From: Paracoccaceae bacterium | Lineage (GTDB): Bacteria; Pseudomonadota; Alphaproteobacteria; Rhodobacterales; Rhodobacteraceae | NCBI GenBank assembly: GCA_020446815.1 | Contig: JAGRDY010000012.1 | Coordinates: forward strand, 102,148-166,147 | Reading direction: 5' to 3' | DNA length: 64,000 nt | In this document: in pieces, positions 19,408 through 28,336 of the stretch | Layout of the letters: each line of letters begins with the position of its first letter | Position numbering within the stretch: the stretch's first letter is position 1 | The notes under the pieces: model-generated | Databases searched by the model: none | Told to the model about the DNA's origin: nothing | The model's input: the letters and a program-made list of their open reading frames with translations, nothing else | Made by a program: the position numbers and the translations under genes

Positions 19408-20550
19408 TTATCGCCGCGCCGCCATGAAAGAGGCAAGCCGCGCCAGCCCGTCACGCATGTCGGCGCTCGATCCGGCATAGGAAAACCGCAATGTGCCTGC
19501 CCCGCGCTGAGGGTCGAAATCAAGCCCCGGCGTGACCGCCACCCCGGCCTTGTCGAGAATTTCGGCGGCAAATGCACGGGCATCGCCGGTCAGATCCGAC
19601 ACATCCGCATAGATGTAGAAGGCTCCGTCGGGCGGGGCGATGCGGGTGAACCCGGCCGACGGCAGCCCTTCCAGCATCAGCTTGCGGTTTTCGGCGTAGA
19701 CAGCACGGTTCGCTTCCAGTTCGTCGGTACAGTCCAGCGCGGCAAGCGCCGCGATCTGGCTGGCATGGGGCGGGCAGATGAACATGTTTTGCGCCAGCCG
19801 TTCGATGGTGCGGATATGGTCCGCGGGCACGACCATCCAGCCCACCCGCCAGCCGGTCATCGAAAAATACTTGGAAAACGAATTGATCACATAAACGTCG
19901 TCGGAAATTTCCAGTGCCGATACCGCAGGTTCGTCATAATGAAGCCCATGGTAGATCTCGTCCGACACCAGGGCGATGCCGCGGGCCTGCGCGGCCCCGA
20001 TCAGACCCGCCAGCGCATCGCGGTTCAGCATCGTGCCCGACGGATTGGCCGGCGAGGCGACGATCAACCCCGCCACAGCGTCGGGAATGTCGCCGCTGCG
20101 GGGCTGGTAGCGGTCTTCCGCGCGCGTCGGAATGCCGACCGGAGTCAGCGACAGCGCGCGCAATATCTGCCGGTAGGACGGATAACCCGGCAAACCCAGC
20201 GCCACCCTGTCGCCCGCATCGAAAAGCGCCGTGAAGGCCAGCAGGAAGGCGGCCGATGACCCCGACGTCACCACCACCCGCGCCGGATCGAGATCGACCC
20301 CGTACCAGCGCCGGTAAAGCGCGGCGATTCCCGCGCGCAGTTCCGGCAGGCCCAGCGCCACCGTGTATCCCAGTGCGCTGCGCTCCATCGTACCGGCCAG
20401 CGCCGCGCGCGCCCGCGCCGGGGCCGGGGTCGATGGTTGGCCCACTTCCATATGAATGATCCGGCGCCCGGCGGCCTCGGCGCTGCGGGCCGCCTCCATC
20501 ACGTCCATCACAATAAAGGGATCGACCCTTCCGCGTCTTGATGTGCGCAT
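19408..20550 (-). CDS. class I/II pyridoxal-phosphate aminotransferase
   Basis: Fold-type I aminotransferase of 380 residues. Conserved features are the MEVGQPSTPAP N-terminal segment, ASPANPSGTM (substrate carboxylate site), SDEIYHGLHYD with the PLP-pyridine Asp, and NSFSKYFSMTGWRVG, where the Lys forms the Schiff base; the C-terminal Arg is in GTLRFSYAGS. Amino-acid substrate is not determined; family members act on aspartate, alanine or aromatic amino acids. It is divergent from the DsbA-like gene and upstream of the amidase on the same strand with a 53-bp gap. Confidence 0.93.
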   Translation of the reverse strand: MRTSRRGRVDPFIVMDVMEAARSAEAAGRRIIHMEVGQPSTPAPARARAALAGTMERSALGYTVALGLPELRAGIAALYRRWYGVDLDPARVVVTSGSSAAFLLAFTALFDAGDRVALGLPGYPSYRQILRALSLTPVGIPTRAEDRYQPRSGDIPDAVAGLIVASPANPSGTMLNRDALAGLIGAAQARGIALVSDEIYHGLHYDEPAVSALEISDDVYVINSFSKYFSMTGWRVGWMVVPADHIRTIERLAQNMFICPPHASQIAALAALDCTDELEANRAVYAENRKLMLEGLPSAGFTRIAPPDGAFYIYADVSDLTGDARAFAAEILDKAGVAVTPGLDFDPQRGAGTLRFSYAGSSADMRDGLARLASFMAARR

Positions 20551-20733
20551 CTATCTATCCCTATCCTTGCGGGCGAAACCGGCTTCGTTCATCCCAATCC
20601 GCGCGCGCAAGGTCAATGCCTGCCAGCCATCGGGGCAAATGCGGCCTTGCGGCGCCGGGATAATCTGCGATGGTCCGCAGCCATCGACCACCGGCCCCGC
20701 GGCAGCAGCACGGGCGCCAAACAGGGAAACCGC

Positions 20734-21474
20734 ATGAAACTCATTCCGCTTGCACTGATCGCCTGCCTTGCGACACCCGCCTTTGGCTTTGACATCGCCT
20801 CGATGAGCATCGCCGAACGCGAGGCATTTCGCGCCGAAGTGCGCGCCTATCTTCTGGACAACCCCGAGGTGCTGACCGAAGCCATCGACGTCTTGCAGGG
20901 CCGCCAGGCCGAAGCCGCGGCTCAGGGCGATCTGGCGCTGGTCAAGGCCAATGCCGCCGATCTCTTCGAAGATGGCTACAGCTATGTAGGCGGCAACCCG
21001 GACGGCGACCTGAACGTGGTCGAATTCCTCGACTACCGCTGCGGCTATTGCAAAAAAGCCCATGCCGAGGTCGAGGCACTGGTCGAAACCGACGGCAATA
21101 TCCGCTATGTGGTCAAGGAATTCCCCATTCTGGGCGATCAGTCGGTGCTGGCCTCGCGCTTTGCCATCGCGGCGCTGCAAACCGTGGGACCGGCGGCCTA
21201 CGCCAAGATCAACGCAGGGTTTTACGAAAGCTTTCGCGGCGACGTGACGCCCGAGACGCTGACCGCCTTTGCCGCCAGTCTCGGGCTGGACGGTGCGGCA
21301 ATCATTGCCGCGATGGATGCCCCCGAAGTCACCCGGGTGATCGAGGAAAACCATCTTCTGGCCCAGCGGATGAAGATTTCCGGCACCCCGACCTTCGTGT
21401 TCGGCGACCAGATGCTGCGCGGATATGCGCCGCTCGAACACATGAGGCAACTGGCCGAGGCCGCGCGAAGCTGA
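20734..21474 (+). CDS. DsbA/DsbG-like thiol-disulfide oxidoreductase, secreted
   Basis: Periplasmic thioredoxin-fold protein of 246 residues. The signal peptide MKLIPLALIACLATPAFG precedes an N-terminal helical segment (about 20-85), then the thioredoxin domain with active-site C103-GY-C106 and the cis-proline loop GTPTFVF near residue 222. The extra N-terminal region and CGYC motif resemble the Com1/ScsC group of DsbA-like proteins, which can be oxidases or isomerases. AGGGAA lies about 8 nt before the ATG at 20734. The GNAT gene follows 27 bp later on the same strand. Confidence 0.92.
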   Translation: MKLIPLALIACLATPAFGFDIASMSIAEREAFRAEVRAYLLDNPEVLTEAIDVLQGRQAEAAAQGDLALVKANAADLFEDGYSYVGGNPDGDLNVVEFLDYRCGYCKKAHAEVEALVETDGNIRYVVKEFPILGDQSVLASRFAIAALQTVGPAAYAKINAGFYESFRGDVTPETLTAFAASLGLDGAAIIAAMDAPEVTRVIEENHLLAQRMKISGTPTFVFGDQMLRGYAPLEHMRQLAEAARS

Positions 21475-21501
21475 ATTGCCCCCAGCGCCCGGAACCGAAC
21501 C

Positions 21502-22020
21502 GTGACGACAAAGACAGCGATGCCCATCACCATCGCCGAGGCCACCACCCCGGCGGAAATCGGCCATATCCGCGCGCTGGTGCGCGACTATGCCAGATGG
21601 CTGGAGGCCGATCACGGGATCAGCCTGACTTTCCAGAACATCGAAGCGGAACTGGCCGCCCTGCCGGGGAAATACGCGCGCCCCGAAGGCGCCTTGCGGC
21701 TGGCGAAAACCCCGGACGGCGCGGCGGTGGGATGTATCGCGCTGCGCCCTCATGAAGGTGTGACGGGCGAAATCAAGCGCCTTTTCGTGGCACCCGACGT
21801 GCGCGGCGGCGGGCTGGGCTCGCGGCTCATAGACGACATCATCGATTGCGCGCGCGCCTGCGGGTACCGGCGGCTGATCCTGGATACCGGCGAATTCATG
21901 GGCCCCGCCCGCCGACTTTACGCCCGGCACGGATTCAGCCCGATTCCCCCCTATTCGCCGGCGCCACCGGGGATCACCATCCACCATATGGGGCGCGATC
22001 TGGGCGACAGTGCGGATTGA
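21502..22020 (+). CDS. GNAT family N-acetyltransferase
   Basis: Predicted acetyl-CoA-dependent acyltransferase, about 172 residues. Motif A is visible as LFVAPDVRGGGLGSRLIDDII with the Gly-rich pyrophosphate loop, preceded by the strand AAVGCIALRPHE and followed by YRRLILDTGEFMGPARRLYARHGF. Substrate unknown. The GTG at 21502 has GGAAC upstream and was chosen; an ATG at 21520 would drop six residues. It sits 27 bp after the DsbA-like gene and is probably co-transcribed with it. Confidence 0.88.
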   Translation: MTTKTAMPITIAEATTPAEIGHIRALVRDYARWLEADHGISLTFQNIEAELAALPGKYARPEGALRLAKTPDGAAVGCIALRPHEGVTGEIKRLFVAPDVRGGGLGSRLIDDIIDCARACGYRRLILDTGEFMGPARRLYARHGFSPIPPYSPAPPGITIHHMGRDLGDSAD

Positions 22021-22368
22021 GCCATCGCAGATCGACGGCAAGACGGCCCACAAAGGGTTCGGTCATACGCCCAGCCATCGGGCGCGGTGTGTGGTCAGCG
22101 CCTATCGGGCACCGTCTGACCCGGGTCGGGGCGCGCTGCGATTTATCCCAGCCATGCAAGCACATCGAAGCGGCAGTCCACCCAAGCAGCGCCGAAGCCC
22201 CTGCCCGTGGCAGCGAATCCGCAGGCCCGGACGGCAAAAGGGCGACTATTTTAGTCTGATTTGACGCCCTTGACGGGGAATGACCAAAACCTGACGCAGA
22301 CAGGCCTTGCCAGCCCGCCGCCATCGCCTAGAAAGAAGCCAGCGCAAGAACAGGACCGGAGCTTTCCC
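22021..22368. other. 348-bp intergenic region upstream of the RamA-like gene
   Basis: No gene seen on either strand. The distal part contains a short dyad GACTA-TTT-TAGTC (22244-22256) inside the only AT-rich patch, about 110 bp upstream of the RamA-like start; this is the likeliest promoter neighbourhood. No riboswitch-like structure could be recognised. Confidence 0.4.
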
Positions 22369-24408
22369 ATGGCCGACGACGCCCTTGTCATCTTCACCCC
22401 TTCGGGCAAACGCGGGCGGTTTGCCCTGGGCACGCCGGTCCTGACGGCGGCACGAAAGCTTGGCGTCGATCTCGATTCGGTCTGCGGCGGCCGCGGCATC
22501 TGTTCCAAGTGCCAGATCACGCCCGGCTACGGCGAATTTCCCAAACACGGGGTGACCGTATCGCACGAAGCGCTGAGCGAATGGAATGCGGTCGAGGCAC
22601 GTTACAAGCGCATTCGCGGCCTGATCGACGGGCGCAGGCTTGGCTGTCAGGCGAAAATCCAGGGCGATGTGGTCATAGACGTGCCGCCCGAAAGCCAGGT
22701 ACACCGTCAGGTCATCCGCAAATCGGCCACGGCGCGCAAGATCCTCATGGATCCCGCCACCCGGCTTTACTACATCGAAGTCGCCGAACCCGACATGGAT
22801 GAGCCGACAGGCGATTTTCAGCGGGTTGTCGCGGCATTGCGCGAACAATGGCAGATCGCCGATGCAACCATCGATATCGGCCTGCTGCGCCGGTTGCAGC
22901 CGGTACTGCGCAAGGGAGAATGGAAGATCACCGTCGCGATCCACCGCGACCACCACGGCACCACACGGGTCATCGACCTGTGGCCGGGCTTTTTCGAGGG
23001 TCAGCTCTACGGGCTGGCGATCGACCTTGGCTCGACCACCATCGCGGCGCATCTGTGCAACCTTACGGATGGGTCTGTCGTCGTCTCATCGGGGCTGATG
23101 AACCCACAGATCCGCTTTGGCGAAGACCTGATGAGCCGGGTGAGCTATGTGATGATGAACGAAGGCGGCGATGTCGAGATGACCAGCGCCATCCGCACGG
23201 CGCTGAACGGCGTGGCCCAGGCCGTTGCGATAGAAGCGGAGGTGGATCCCAAGCTGATCGTCGAGACGGTCTTCGTATGCAACCCGATCATGCATCATCT
23301 GTTGCTGGGCATCGACCCGGTCGAGCTCGGGCAGGCGCCCTTCGCGCTGGCGACCTCCGACAGCCTGTCGCTGGGGGCCGCCGATCTGGAACTGACCTCG
23401 ATCAATCCCAACGCGCAAATCTACATCCTGCCCTGCATCGCCGGTCATGTCGGGGCCGATTGCGCCGCTGTCGCCCTTTCCGAGCAACCCGACAAATCCG
23501 AAGACATGGTGCTGATCGTCGATGTCGGAACCAATGCCGAATTGCTGCTCGGCAACAAGGATCGCGTGATGGCTTGCTCCTCGCCTACCGGCCCGGCGTT
23601 CGAGGGGGCACAGATCTCGGCCGGCCAGCGCGCCGCCCCCGGCGCCATCGAGCGGGTCGAAATAGATCCCGTCACGAAGGAACCGCGTTTTCGGGTCATC
23701 GGGTCCGATCTCTGGTCGGACGATCCGGCCTTTGCCGCCGCCACGGCGCAGACGGGCGTGACCGGCATTTGCGGGTCGGGGATCATCGAAGTCATCGCCG
23801 AGATGCGCATGGCCGGGCTGGTGGATGCCAGCGGACTGATCGGATCGGCCGCCCAGACCGGAACCAGGCGGTGCATTCCCACCGGGCGGACCAATTCGTA
23901 TGTGCTTTTCGACGGCACCGAAGCGGGCGGGCCGCTGATCACCGTGACGCAGGGCGATGTCCGCGCCATTCAGCTTGGCAAATCTGCGCTTTACGCGGGC
24001 GCACGGCTGTTGATGGACCAGCTCGGCATTGACAAGGTTGACCGGGTCGTGCTCGCCGGGGCCTTTGGCGCCCATATCAGCCCCAAACATGCTATGGTGC
24101 TGGGCATGATCCCCGATTGCCGGCTGGACAAGGTGACATCGGCAGGCAATGCTGCGGGAACCGGCGCGCGAATTGCGCTGTGCAATGTCGCCTCTCGGGC
24201 AAGCATCGAAAAAGTGGTCAAACGCATTCACAAGGTGGAAACCGCCATCGCACCGGGATTTCAGGAACATTTCGTTGCCGCCAACGCGATCCCGCATGCC
24301 ACGGACCCCTTCCCCGAGCTTGCCGCCGTCATTTCCCTGCCCGATATCAGCTTCAACACCCATAACGCCGAAACCGGTACCGGCGGCCACCGGCGCAGGC
24401 GCGGGTGA
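22369..24408 (+). CDS. RamA/RACo-like corrinoid-protein activating ferredoxin-ASKHA ATPase
   Basis: Predicted ATP-dependent reductive activator of a cobalamin-binding protein, 679 residues. The N-terminal [2Fe-2S] domain has ligands C39, C45, C48 (CGGRGICSKC) and a fourth Cys in RRLGCQA near residue 88. A linker leads to an ASKHA-type (DUF4445) domain with GLAIDLGSTTIAAHL as phosphate loop, VDVGTNAELLLG as second phosphate loop and GAFGAHIS near the end. RACo and RamA reduce inactive Co(II) corrinoid proteins to Co(I). In Phaeobacter-type alphaproteobacteria a RamA-like protein has been linked to reactivation of a split MetH lacking its own reactivation domain; that role here is inference. 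GGAG 8 nt before the ATG fixes the start. Its stop overlaps the sigma factor start (GTGA). Confidence 0.88.
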   Translation: MADDALVIFTPSGKRGRFALGTPVLTAARKLGVDLDSVCGGRGICSKCQITPGYGEFPKHGVTVSHEALSEWNAVEARYKRIRGLIDGRRLGCQAKIQGDVVIDVPPESQVHRQVIRKSATARKILMDPATRLYYIEVAEPDMDEPTGDFQRVVAALREQWQIADATIDIGLLRRLQPVLRKGEWKITVAIHRDHHGTTRVIDLWPGFFEGQLYGLAIDLGSTTIAAHLCNLTDGSVVVSSGLMNPQIRFGEDLMSRVSYVMMNEGGDVEMTSAIRTALNGVAQAVAIEAEVDPKLIVETVFVCNPIMHHLLLGIDPVELGQAPFALATSDSLSLGAADLELTSINPNAQIYILPCIAGHVGADCAAVALSEQPDKSEDMVLIVDVGTNAELLLGNKDRVMACSSPTGPAFEGAQISAGQRAAPGAIERVEIDPVTKEPRFRVIGSDLWSDDPAFAAATAQTGVTGICGSGIIEVIAEMRMAGLVDASGLIGSAAQTGTRRCIPTGRTNSYVLFDGTEAGGPLITVTQGDVRAIQLGKSALYAGARLLMDQLGIDKVDRVVLAGAFGAHISPKHAMVLGMIPDCRLDKVTSAGNAAGTGARIALCNVASRASIEKVVKRIHKVETAIAPGFQEHFVAANAIPHATDPFPELAAVISLPDISFNTHNAETGTGGHRRRRG

Positions 24409-24944
24409 CCGCCGACCCCGTCTCCGGCCTGCTGGCGCAGGTGGCCGCACATGACCGTGGCGCGTTCCGTTCGCTCTATGCGGCGACTTCGGCGAAACTT
24501 TTCGGCGTCGTCCTGCGTATCCTCAAAGACCGCAGCGAAGCCGAGGATGCCTTGCAGGAAGTATTCACCCGTGTCTGGCTGAAGGCGCAGGGCTTTGACC
24601 CGGCCCGTGCCCGCGGCATGACATGGTTGATTGCCATCGCGCGCAATCACGCGATCGACCGGCTGCGCGCCCGGCCCGCCCCGACCGATGGCGACGATGC
24701 CCTGGCCTTTGTCGCCGATCCGGCGCCGGGTGTCGAAAAAAGACTGGTAGCCAAAGGCGAATCGCGGCGCCTGGCCGATTGTTTCGATAAACTCGAGCCG
24801 GCAAGGTCGGCGGCCATTCGCGGTGCTTATCTGGATGGCTATTCCTACCAGGACCTCGCAGCGCGCCACGAGGTTCCGCTGAACACCATGCGGTCCTGGT
24901 TGCGCCGGGGGCTTTTGAAGCTGAAGGAGTGTCTGGACGCATGA
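24405..24944 (+). CDS. ECF sigma factor (SigK-like partner of RskA anti-sigma)
   Basis: RNA polymerase sigma factor of 179 residues with only sigma-2 and sigma-4. Sigma-2 includes SEAEDALQEVFTRVWLKA and GMTWLIAIARNHAIDRLRAR (-10 recognition); sigma-4 includes YLDGYSYQDLAARHEVPLNTMRSWLRRG, a helix-turn-helix for the -35 element. It starts with GTG overlapping the RamA-like stop (GTGA), and its own stop overlaps the start of the anti-sigma gene (ATGA), so all three are translationally coupled. The next genes, an RskA-type anti-sigma and a fasciclin protein, match the SigK-RskA-fasciclin arrangement known from mycobacteria. Confidence 0.92.
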   Translation: MTADPVSGLLAQVAAHDRGAFRSLYAATSAKLFGVVLRILKDRSEAEDALQEVFTRVWLKAQGFDPARARGMTWLIAIARNHAIDRLRARPAPTDGDDALAFVADPAPGVEKRLVAKGESRRLADCFDKLEPARSAAIRGAYLDGYSYQDLAARHEVPLNTMRSWLRRGLLKLKECLDA

Positions 24945-25600
24945 CGACGCCCGGCGATCATCTGCCTGAACGCGACGCGCTGGCGGCCGAATATGTGCTC
25001 GGCACGCTGCCGCTTGCCGACCGGCAGGCCGCCGAGGCATTGATTGCCGCGGACCCCGGCTTTGCGCAGATCGTGGCGCAATGGCAGGCCAGACTCGCGC
25101 CACTCGATGACGACTATCAGGAAATCACTCCTCCGAAGGCGGTGCTGGGCAAGCTCGAAGCACGGCTTTTTCCCGCCCCAACGCGCATTCGCAGGAACTG
25201 GCTGGCGGCTCTTTTCGGCGGGCTGGCGATGGCTGCGGCTATCTTTCTGGCGGTCATCTACCTGCCCGTCCTGATCGCGCCGGGCGATATCGTCGCAACC
25301 CTGACCGGCGAGAACCAGCCCCTGACCGTGACCGCGACCTATGCCGGAGACAGCGGGCGGCTGACCGTTACCCGCAGCGCCGGCCCGGCCGCCGCGACGG
25401 GCAAGGATTACGAGCTGTGGATCATCCCCGAAGGGCAGACGGCGATTTCACTGGGCCTGCTGCGCGACCAGGCGCTGGTTGCCGAAATCTCGGCCCTGCC
25501 GCCTGGCACGACATTGGCCGTCACGCTCGAACCGGCCGGCGGCGCGCCCGGCGGGGTCGCCACCGGGCCGATCCTCGTTGCCGCCGTTATCGGAAAATAA
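24941..25600 (+). CDS. RskA-family transmembrane anti-sigma factor
   Basis: Membrane regulator of 219 residues expected to hold the adjacent ECF sigma factor inactive. The cytoplasmic N-terminus (about 1-85) has the anti-sigma segment LAAEYVLGTLPLADRQAAEALIA, one membrane helix follows (LAALFGGLAMAAAIFLAVIY, about 88-110), and the periplasmic RskA domain has the typical YELWIIPEGQTAISLGLL block and ends in TLAVTLEPAGGAPGG. The zinc-binding HxxxCxxC of ZAS anti-sigmas is absent, as in RskA. The start overlaps the sigma stop by 4 bp. Confidence 0.92.
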   Translation: MTTPGDHLPERDALAAEYVLGTLPLADRQAAEALIAADPGFAQIVAQWQARLAPLDDDYQEITPPKAVLGKLEARLFPAPTRIRRNWLAALFGGLAMAAAIFLAVIYLPVLIAPGDIVATLTGENQPLTVTATYAGDSGRLTVTRSAGPAAATGKDYELWIIPEGQTAISLGLLRDQALVAEISALPPGTTLAVTLEPAGGAPGGVATGPILVAAVIGK

Positions 25601-25614
25601 TTTTTATCCTGCCC

Positions 25615-25640
25615 GCAACTTTTCGCGCAACCGCTCCGTA
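25615..25640 (+). promoter_or_regulatory. candidate ECF-type promoter of the fasciclin gene
   Basis: GCAAC (25615-25619) and CGTA (25637-25640) separated by 17 bp, about 58 bp before the fasciclin start, resemble ECF -35 (AAC core) and -10 (CGT core) elements. This would let the upstream sigma factor drive the fasciclin gene. I found no second copy ahead of the RamA-like gene, so the assignment is tentative. Confidence 0.35.
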
Positions 25641-25697
25641 GCTTTGGTCACGAAAGAGGGGGACAGGCCCCTTCTGACCAAACCAACGGAGAAGATC

Positions 25698-26246
25698 ATG
25701 ACACTATCCGCCCGCATCCTCACCGCCGCCCTTGCGTTCGCGGCGTCCCCGGTTCTGGCCGCCAACCCGATGGTCGGCGGTGCCGCGATGTATGACACGA
25801 AAAACATCGTCGAGAACGCCGCCAATTCCGCCGATCACACCACGCTGGTCGCCGCCGTCAAGGCCGCGGGCCTTGTCGAGACGTTGTCGGGAAAGGGGCC
25901 GTTTACGGTTTTTGCGCCCACCAACGAGGCTTTCGGGAAACTTGCCAAGGGTACCGTTGAAAACCTTCTCAAGCCCGAAAACAAGGATATGCTGGTCAAG
26001 GTTCTGACCTGCCATGTCGTCGCCGCCGACGCGATGTCGGACGCCATCAGGGGCATGATCGCCGATGATGGCGGCAGCCATGCGGTTCCGACCGTCGGGG
26101 GTTGTACGCTTCAGGCGAAAATGGATGGCGACCGGATCGAGTTGACCGACGAGCGCGGCCGCACGGCAACCGTGACGATCGCCGATGTGGCACAGTCGAA
26201 TGGCGTCATCCATGTCATCGACACCGTGCTTTTGCCCGCCAGCTGA
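25698..26246 (+). CDS. secreted fasciclin (FAS1) domain protein
   Basis: Exported protein of 182 residues with a signal peptide MTLSARILTAALAFAASPVLA and a single FAS1 domain, recognised by KGPFTVFAPTNEAFGKL (H1 box) and NGVIHVIDTVLLP (H2 box). FAS1 domains mediate adhesion or surface interaction. GGAG six nt upstream of the ATG sets the start. Position downstream of the sigma/anti-sigma pair suggests it is the regulon target, as MPT70/MPT83 are for SigK in mycobacteria. A terminator hairpin follows at 26316. Confidence 0.94.
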   Translation: MTLSARILTAALAFAASPVLAANPMVGGAAMYDTKNIVENAANSADHTTLVAAVKAAGLVETLSGKGPFTVFAPTNEAFGKLAKGTVENLLKPENKDMLVKVLTCHVVAADAMSDAIRGMIADDGGSHAVPTVGGCTLQAKMDGDRIELTDERGRTATVTIADVAQSNGVIHVIDTVLLPAS

Positions 26247-26315
26247 GCGCGGCCCCCTTCGGCGGCGGCATGTCACCCCAAAAGGCCCGGCTCGGGCAGA
26301 TCGCCGCCGCAGATC

Positions 26316-26338
26316 GGCCGTCCGCAAGGGCGGCCTTT
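26316..26338 (+). terminator. terminator after the fasciclin gene
   Basis: Stem GGCCGTCC/GGGCGGCC (8 bp with one G-T pair), GCAA tetraloop, followed by TTT. It lies between convergent fasciclin and ABC-F genes; the T-tract favours plus-strand termination. Confidence 0.65.
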
Positions 26339-26458
26339 CGCATGGGGGGACCAGCCATAGCGCCGCGGCAAATCCCTGCAGGGCCGGAACCCAGCCGCGC
26401 ATTCGGCGCTTTCGGGCATTTGATCATGCTTGACGGATGACGCGTTTCTTCAGACGGC

Positions 26459-28273
26459 TTAGCCGTCGGCCGCCTTCTCTTCCAGCCGCAGCCATTCCTC
26501 TTCGGCCGCCGTCAGTTGCGCCTGACGCCTGGCCAGGGCTTCCGAGGTACGCCGGAAGCTGTCGGGGGACCGGGCAAATAGATCGGGGTCGGACAGAGCA
26601 TCCGCAAGCTTGCCGATTTCCGCTTCGAGGTTCTCGATTTCGTCCGGCAATTCGTTTAGCCGGTGTTTTTCTGTAAACGTAAGCGTTTGCGATGCTTTCC
26701 TGATGTTTTCCTTGGCGCCAGTGCGCGGCGGCGCCGGTTTTGCTGCGGCGGGTTTCATTGGCAACGCCTGCCGTTGGGCCTGATAATCGCTCCAGCCCCC
26801 GGCATAGACCGTCGCGCGCCCGTCGCCCTCCATCGCGATGGTCGTTGTCGCCACCCTGTCGATGAAATCCCGATCATGGCTGACCAGCAAAACCGTGCCG
26901 TCATAATCGCCCAGCAAATCCTGCAACAGATCGAGCGTTTCGACATCAAGATCATTGGTCGGCTCATCGAGAATCAGGAGATTGGACGGTCTGGCCATGA
27001 TCCGCGCCAGAAGCAGCCGCGCCCTCTCTCCGCCCGAAAGCGACCCGATCGGCGCCCGTGCCTGCGCCTCGTCAAACAGAAAATCCTTCAGATAGGCCAC
27101 CACATGTTTGGGGCTGCCGCGCACCATCACCTGATCGGCGCGCCCCGATACGGCCATGTCGGGGTCGTTTACCAGACCGTCCCACAACGTCATCGAAAAA
27201 TCGAGCGCGGCGCGCGCCTGATCGAACACCGCGATCTCCAGATTGGTGCCGTGGCGCACATGGCCTGCATCGGGCGCTATCTCTTTGGTCAGCATCTTCA
27301 GCACCGTGGTCTTGCCCACGCCGTTTGGCCCGACAAAAGCCACACGATCACCGCGCAGGATCTTCAAGTCAAAATCCTTCAGGATCACCTTTTCATCGTA
27401 AGTCTTTGAAATACCGTTGGCTTCTATCACGAGACGCCCGGATGCCGAGCCGCTGTCAAGCCCCATGTCCGCCGTACCCTGCCGCCGGATCAATGCCGCG
27501 CGCTCCGCCCTGAGCGCCTGCAACGCCCGCAGCCGCCCCTGATTGCGGGTGCGCCGGGCGGAAATCCCTTCGACCGCCCATTTCGCCTCGCTCCTGATCT
27601 TGCGGTCAAGCTTGTGGCGCGCCTCATCCTCGGCGGCCCAAACGGTCTCGCGCCAGTCCTCGAAAGCCTCGAACCCCTTTTCCTGGCGGCGCAGCGCGCC
27701 CCGGTCGAGCCACAGCGTCGCTTTGGTCAGGGCACGCAGGAAAGCCCGGTCATGCGAAATCAATACATAGGCCGTGCGGGTCGTGCGCAGGGTATTCTCA
27801 AGCCATAGCGTCGCCTCGATATCGAGATGGTTGGTCGGTTCATCCAGCAGCATCAACTCGGGCGATTCGGCCAGCAATTTGGCCAGGGCTGCACGCCGAC
27901 GTTCACCCCCCGATGCCGCTACGACCGCGGTTTGGGGGTCGAATTTCAGCCCCTCGGCCACGACGGCGACACGGTAATCCTCGCCCTCGGGAAGGCCCGA
28001 GGCCGCAAACGCACCCAGCGTGGCGAATGGCGACAGGTCCGGTTCCTGCTCCATATAGCCGACGACCACGCCAGGTGGCGCCGCGCGTGTCCCCTGATCG
28101 GGTTCCACCAGCCCCGCCATCACTTTCATCAGCGTCGATTTGCCCGACCCGTTGCGCCCGACCAGCGCCACCCTGTCGCCCGGTTGAATGGTCAGGTCCA
28201 GCCCGTCCAATACGGGGTTGCCGCCGAAGGTCAGCGAAATGCCGGAAAGCTGCAATAGCGGTGCGCGGGCCAT
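26459..28273 (-). CDS. uup: ABC-F family ATPase, Uup-like
   Basis: Soluble duplicated ATPase of about 604 residues without membrane segments, of the ribosome-associated ABC-F group. First cassette: Walker A GRNGSGKST, signature ASGGERRRAALAK, Walker B LMLLDEPTNHLD. Second cassette: GPNGVGKTT, LSGGERARLLLAR, LLILDEPTNDLD. Between them lies the Arg-rich ABC-F linker; the C-terminus (about 525-604) is a charged coiled coil (LTFTEKHRLNELPDEIENLEAEIG) as in Uup. The ATG at 28273 is preferred to a TTG at 28309. Uup versus other ABC-F subtypes is likely but not certain. Confidence 0.9.
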   Translation of the reverse strand: MARAPLLQLSGISLTFGGNPVLDGLDLTIQPGDRVALVGRNGSGKSTLMKVMAGLVEPDQGTRAAPPGVVVGYMEQEPDLSPFATLGAFAASGLPEGEDYRVAVVAEGLKFDPQTAVVAASGGERRRAALAKLLAESPELMLLDEPTNHLDIEATLWLENTLRTTRTAYVLISHDRAFLRALTKATLWLDRGALRRQEKGFEAFEDWRETVWAAEDEARHKLDRKIRSEAKWAVEGISARRTRNQGRLRALQALRAERAALIRRQGTADMGLDSGSASGRLVIEANGISKTYDEKVILKDFDLKILRGDRVAFVGPNGVGKTTVLKMLTKEIAPDAGHVRHGTNLEIAVFDQARAALDFSMTLWDGLVNDPDMAVSGRADQVMVRGSPKHVVAYLKDFLFDEAQARAPIGSLSGGERARLLLARIMARPSNLLILDEPTNDLDVETLDLLQDLLGDYDGTVLLVSHDRDFIDRVATTTIAMEGDGRATVYAGGWSDYQAQRQALPMKPAAAKPAPPRTGAKENIRKASQTLTFTEKHRLNELPDEIENLEAEIGKLADALSDPDLFARSPDSFRRTSEALARRQAQLTAAEEEWLRLEEKAADG

Positions 28274-28336
28274 GGCGCCTGAGCTATCCGCGCCGAAGCG
28301 CGGCGTCAACGGCCCGTTTCGGCCCGATGGCGCGCC

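Noticed and set aside
23086-24450. 454-codon minus-strand frame
   Set aside because: Shadow of the RamA-like gene, which has clear domain motifs.
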